8,735 bases of DNA, taken from NCBI GenBank assembly GCA_009775535.1, contig VSPW01000076.1, positions 1 through 8,735 on the forward strand, written 5' to 3'. Positions 6,346 through 8,735 of the stretch are shown piece after piece (the stretch's first letter is position 1; every line of letters begins with the position of its first letter). Origin of the DNA: Muribaculaceae bacterium. Its GTDB lineage: Bacteria > Bacteroidota > Bacteroidia > Bacteroidales > Muribaculaceae. The notes under the pieces were generated by a model, which did no database searches, was not told the origin of the DNA, and saw only the letters and a program-made list of their open reading frames with translations. A program made the translations under genes and the position numbers.

Positions 6346-8735
6346 ATGAGACAAAAACTGTTTCTGTTGCTGCTGCTCGCCGCATCGATCCCCGCACTTG
6401 CGGGCACTCCAAAAGTACGCGGCACAGTAGTCGATGCCACAACCGGTGCTCCGGTAAAAGGCGCCACAGTCATGCTCCGCGACCAGGGAGTGCAAGTAGT
6501 ATCCGGCGGCTCCGGAGAATTCTTCATCACAGCATCAAATACCGGCTCTGACGGAATCCTGGTTATGGTACCAGGCTATGAGGCAATGCTGGTGGATGTA
6601 GACCTCGCAGACGGCACTGCCGACCTGGGCACAATCCGGCTCTCCCCCGACAGCCACACAATGGCAATAAACTCGGAAGAAGAGTCATTACTGTTTGATA
6701 TGGAGTCGATTGAGGACGATGAAGGCGCAAGCCAGTCGATCGCCGCGCTGTCAGGAGCATCAGATGACATTTTCTACAACACTGCATCATATAATTTCGG
6801 CCCGATGTACTTCCGTTACCGCGGCCTTGACAGCCAGTACCAGAATGTGTACATCAACGGCATACAGTTCAACGATGCCATCCGTGGACGTTTCAACTTC
6901 TCAACACTCCTCGGAATGACATCAAGGGCATTCCGCAACAAGACCACAACCATAGGCCTGGGCGCATCAAACTACGGATTCGGCGGCCTTGGCGGAAGCA
7001 TAAACTACAATACCGTCACTTCGGGATATGCACCCGGATTCAACGGAAGCGTAGCCTATACCAACAGCAACTACATGCTGCGCGCAATGGCTACATACTC
7101 CACCGGTCTCAACAAGCACGGATGGGCGTTCACCGTATCAGCAATCGGACGTTACAGCAAGGAAGGCATTGTACCGGGAACGTTCTACAACTCCGCAGGC
7201 CTGTTCCTATCTGTAGAAAAAGTCTTTAATAAGAACAATTCATTGACACTCACCGCATTCGGAGGACCGACACAACGTGCCAACTCATCGGCTACATACC
7301 AGGAGGCATATGACCTGGCTGGCTCAAACCTCTATAACCCCAACTGGGGATGGCAAGACGGGAAAAAACGTGCGTCGCGCATCATTGAGACATTCGACCC
7401 GACATTCATCCTGAACTGGCTGCACAAAGGAGATAAGACAACCGTCAACACTGCTGTTGCCGCCCGCTGGGTCAACTACTCAACATCTGCCCTCAACTGG
7501 TACAAGGCCCTTGACCCCAACCCTACGTACTACCGCTACCTGCCGTCATACTACAAGGACAGCCCTGAACAATATGACCTGTATACACAATTGTGGAAAG
7601 ACGGCACAATCCGCCAGATCAACTGGGACAACCTATACCAGATAAACTATCTGAACAACGTACAGAACCAAACTTTGCCGGACGACAAGAAAAAGGGCTC
7701 AAGCTACATACTTGAAAACCGCCACAGCAACCAGTTCAACGCAATGTTCAGCTCTTATGTCAACCACCAGCTGACATCATACATGGCCCTGCAGGGCGGC
7801 GTGGGGGTAAACTACACCCGCGGTACTTACTACAAGACCATACGCGACCTCCTCGGCGGCGAATTCTGGATCGACATCGACCCGTTCAGCGACCGCGAAA
7901 TATCAATCGCACCTGACATGCTCCAGAACAACCTGGACAACCCCAACCGCCACGTAACCAAAGGCGACAAATTCGGCTACAATTATGACATAGACGTACT
8001 GAAAGTAAACGGCTGGCTACAGAACACCATCACACTCCCACAATGGGACGTGAACTACGGACTGGAAATGAGCTACACCATGTTCCAGCGCGACGGAAAA
8101 TGGCGCAACGGCCGTGCACCAAACAACTCGCTCGGCAAAGGCCAGATACACCGTTTCGACAACGCCATGTTCAAGGCCGGTGCGACATACAAAATAAACG
8201 GACGCAACTTCCTGAGCGCACACGTGCAGATGGGTACACGTGCCCCACTGGTGGAATCGGTATACATCTCACCCCGCGTAAAAGACACTTCTGTAGACAA
8301 TCCTACAAACGAACGCATCTTCTCCGGAGACATCTCCTATGCTTTCAGCTACCGCAAGTTCCGTGGTGCGATCACAGGATTCTATACATCAATGAGCGAT
8401 GTGATCGAACGTACCGCATTCTACGACGACCGCTACTCTTCATTCATGAACTATGTACTAGCCGGGGTGCACAAAGTGAACAAGGGCGTGGAAATAGGCC
8501 TTGCCTACAAGATAACCCCATCTGTCACCGCCACATTCGCAGGAACATATTCACGCTACCAGTACAAAAACAACCCACAGGGCACCCGTTCATATGAAAA
8601 CGGCATGAAGGCCGACACAACCCAGACCGTATACCACGCAATTTCTACGCCGGCTCAACACCTCAAGTAGTCGGCAACCTGGGAATCGACTGGCAGGCCC
8701 CAAAAACTGGTACTTCAACATCAACGGCACATGGA
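6346..8735 (+). CDS. TonB-dependent outer-membrane receptor (cut by right edge)
   Basis: This is an outer-membrane beta-barrel receptor for energy-dependent uptake of a ligand that cannot be named here. A signal peptide (1-19, cleaved after PALA) is followed by a carboxypeptidase-regulatory-like domain (about 22-98: KVRGTVVDATTGAPVKGATVML). A plug domain follows (about 115-225), with FRYRGLDSQYQNVYINGIQFND and GLGGSINYNTV, and then barrel strands rich in aromatic and Asn residues. The plug resembles non-SusC Bacteroidales receptors; no SusD gene is in view. The uncorrected frame stops at TAG 8668-8670. However, homologous sequence continues in the next frames (FYAGSTPQVVGNLGIDW from 8643, then NWYFNINGTW from 8705), so the gene most likely runs past the right edge. 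The start ATG 6346 directly precedes a good signal peptide. Confidence 0.9.
8641..8706 (+). other. Two apparent one-base deletions in the receptor gene
   Basis: The reading frame shifts by one base twice. The first shift is at the AA-TTT run near 8640-8644; one extra base restores ..HANFYAGSTPQ (or HAIFY..). The second is at the five-A run 8702-8706; a sixth A restores QAPKNWYFNING. Both fall in homopolymers within 100 bases of the right edge, and both restored peptides read like receptor barrel sequence. This points to errors at a contig end rather than a decayed gene. Confidence 0.75.

Noticed and set aside
8043..8597. 184-codon open frame on the plus strand
   Set aside because: It is an alternative frame inside the receptor gene; the receptor frame carries barrel-like sequence and is the continuation of an intact N-terminus.
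1..8735. Mobile elements, CRISPR array, tRNA or rRNA genes, phage or defence genes
   Set aside because: No transposase or integrase sequence, terminal repeats, regularly spaced repeats or tRNA-like cloverleaf was seen; every coding stretch is accounted for by ordinary chromosomal genes.

Overview
The window reads as a piece of a Bacteroidota genome, most likely an anaerobic gut Bacteroidales. The evidence is the gldE-gldD pair, a TonB-dependent receptor with an N-terminal carboxypeptidase-regulatory-like domain, a serine-type sulfatase, starts without Shine-Dalgarno sequences, and promoters of the Bacteroidota form (TTTG at -33, TAnnTTTG at -7). A Muribaculaceae-like source would fit the balanced base composition, but I cannot prove the family from sequence alone.

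Layout, left to right. Positions 1-477 (minus strand) hold the N-terminal part of arginyl-tRNA synthetase, running off the left edge. A divergent intergenic region (478-708) carries a well-formed argS promoter overlapped by a perfect 12-bp inverted repeat, and a separate rightward promoter for an exported sulfatase (709-2283). The sulfatase is followed after 72 bp by alanine dehydrogenase (2356-3462), which ends at a strong intrinsic terminator (3475-3510). A new transcription unit then begins: gldE (TTG start, 3625), gldD and a 4'-phosphopantetheinyl transferase, joined by overlapping reading frames (8 and 29 bp). After a 244-bp AT-rich gap, a TonB-dependent outer-membrane receptor gene starts at 6346 and runs off the right edge.

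How the genes relate. The only tight functional unit is gldE-gldD-PPTase. The sulfatase (periplasmic or surface sulfate-ester hydrolysis) and alanine dehydrogenase (cytosolic alanine to pyruvate and ammonia) may share a transcript, but nothing ties their chemistry together. The sulfatase is not inside a visible polysaccharide utilisation locus. The receptor has no SusD partner in view.

I see no previously undescribed multi-gene system here. The most useful points for a second look are the inverted repeat on the argS promoter, the overlapping gldE-gldD-PPTase cluster, and two apparent single-base losses in homopolymer runs within the last 100 bases. These last look like sequence errors at a contig end and make the receptor gene appear falsely terminated at 8670.
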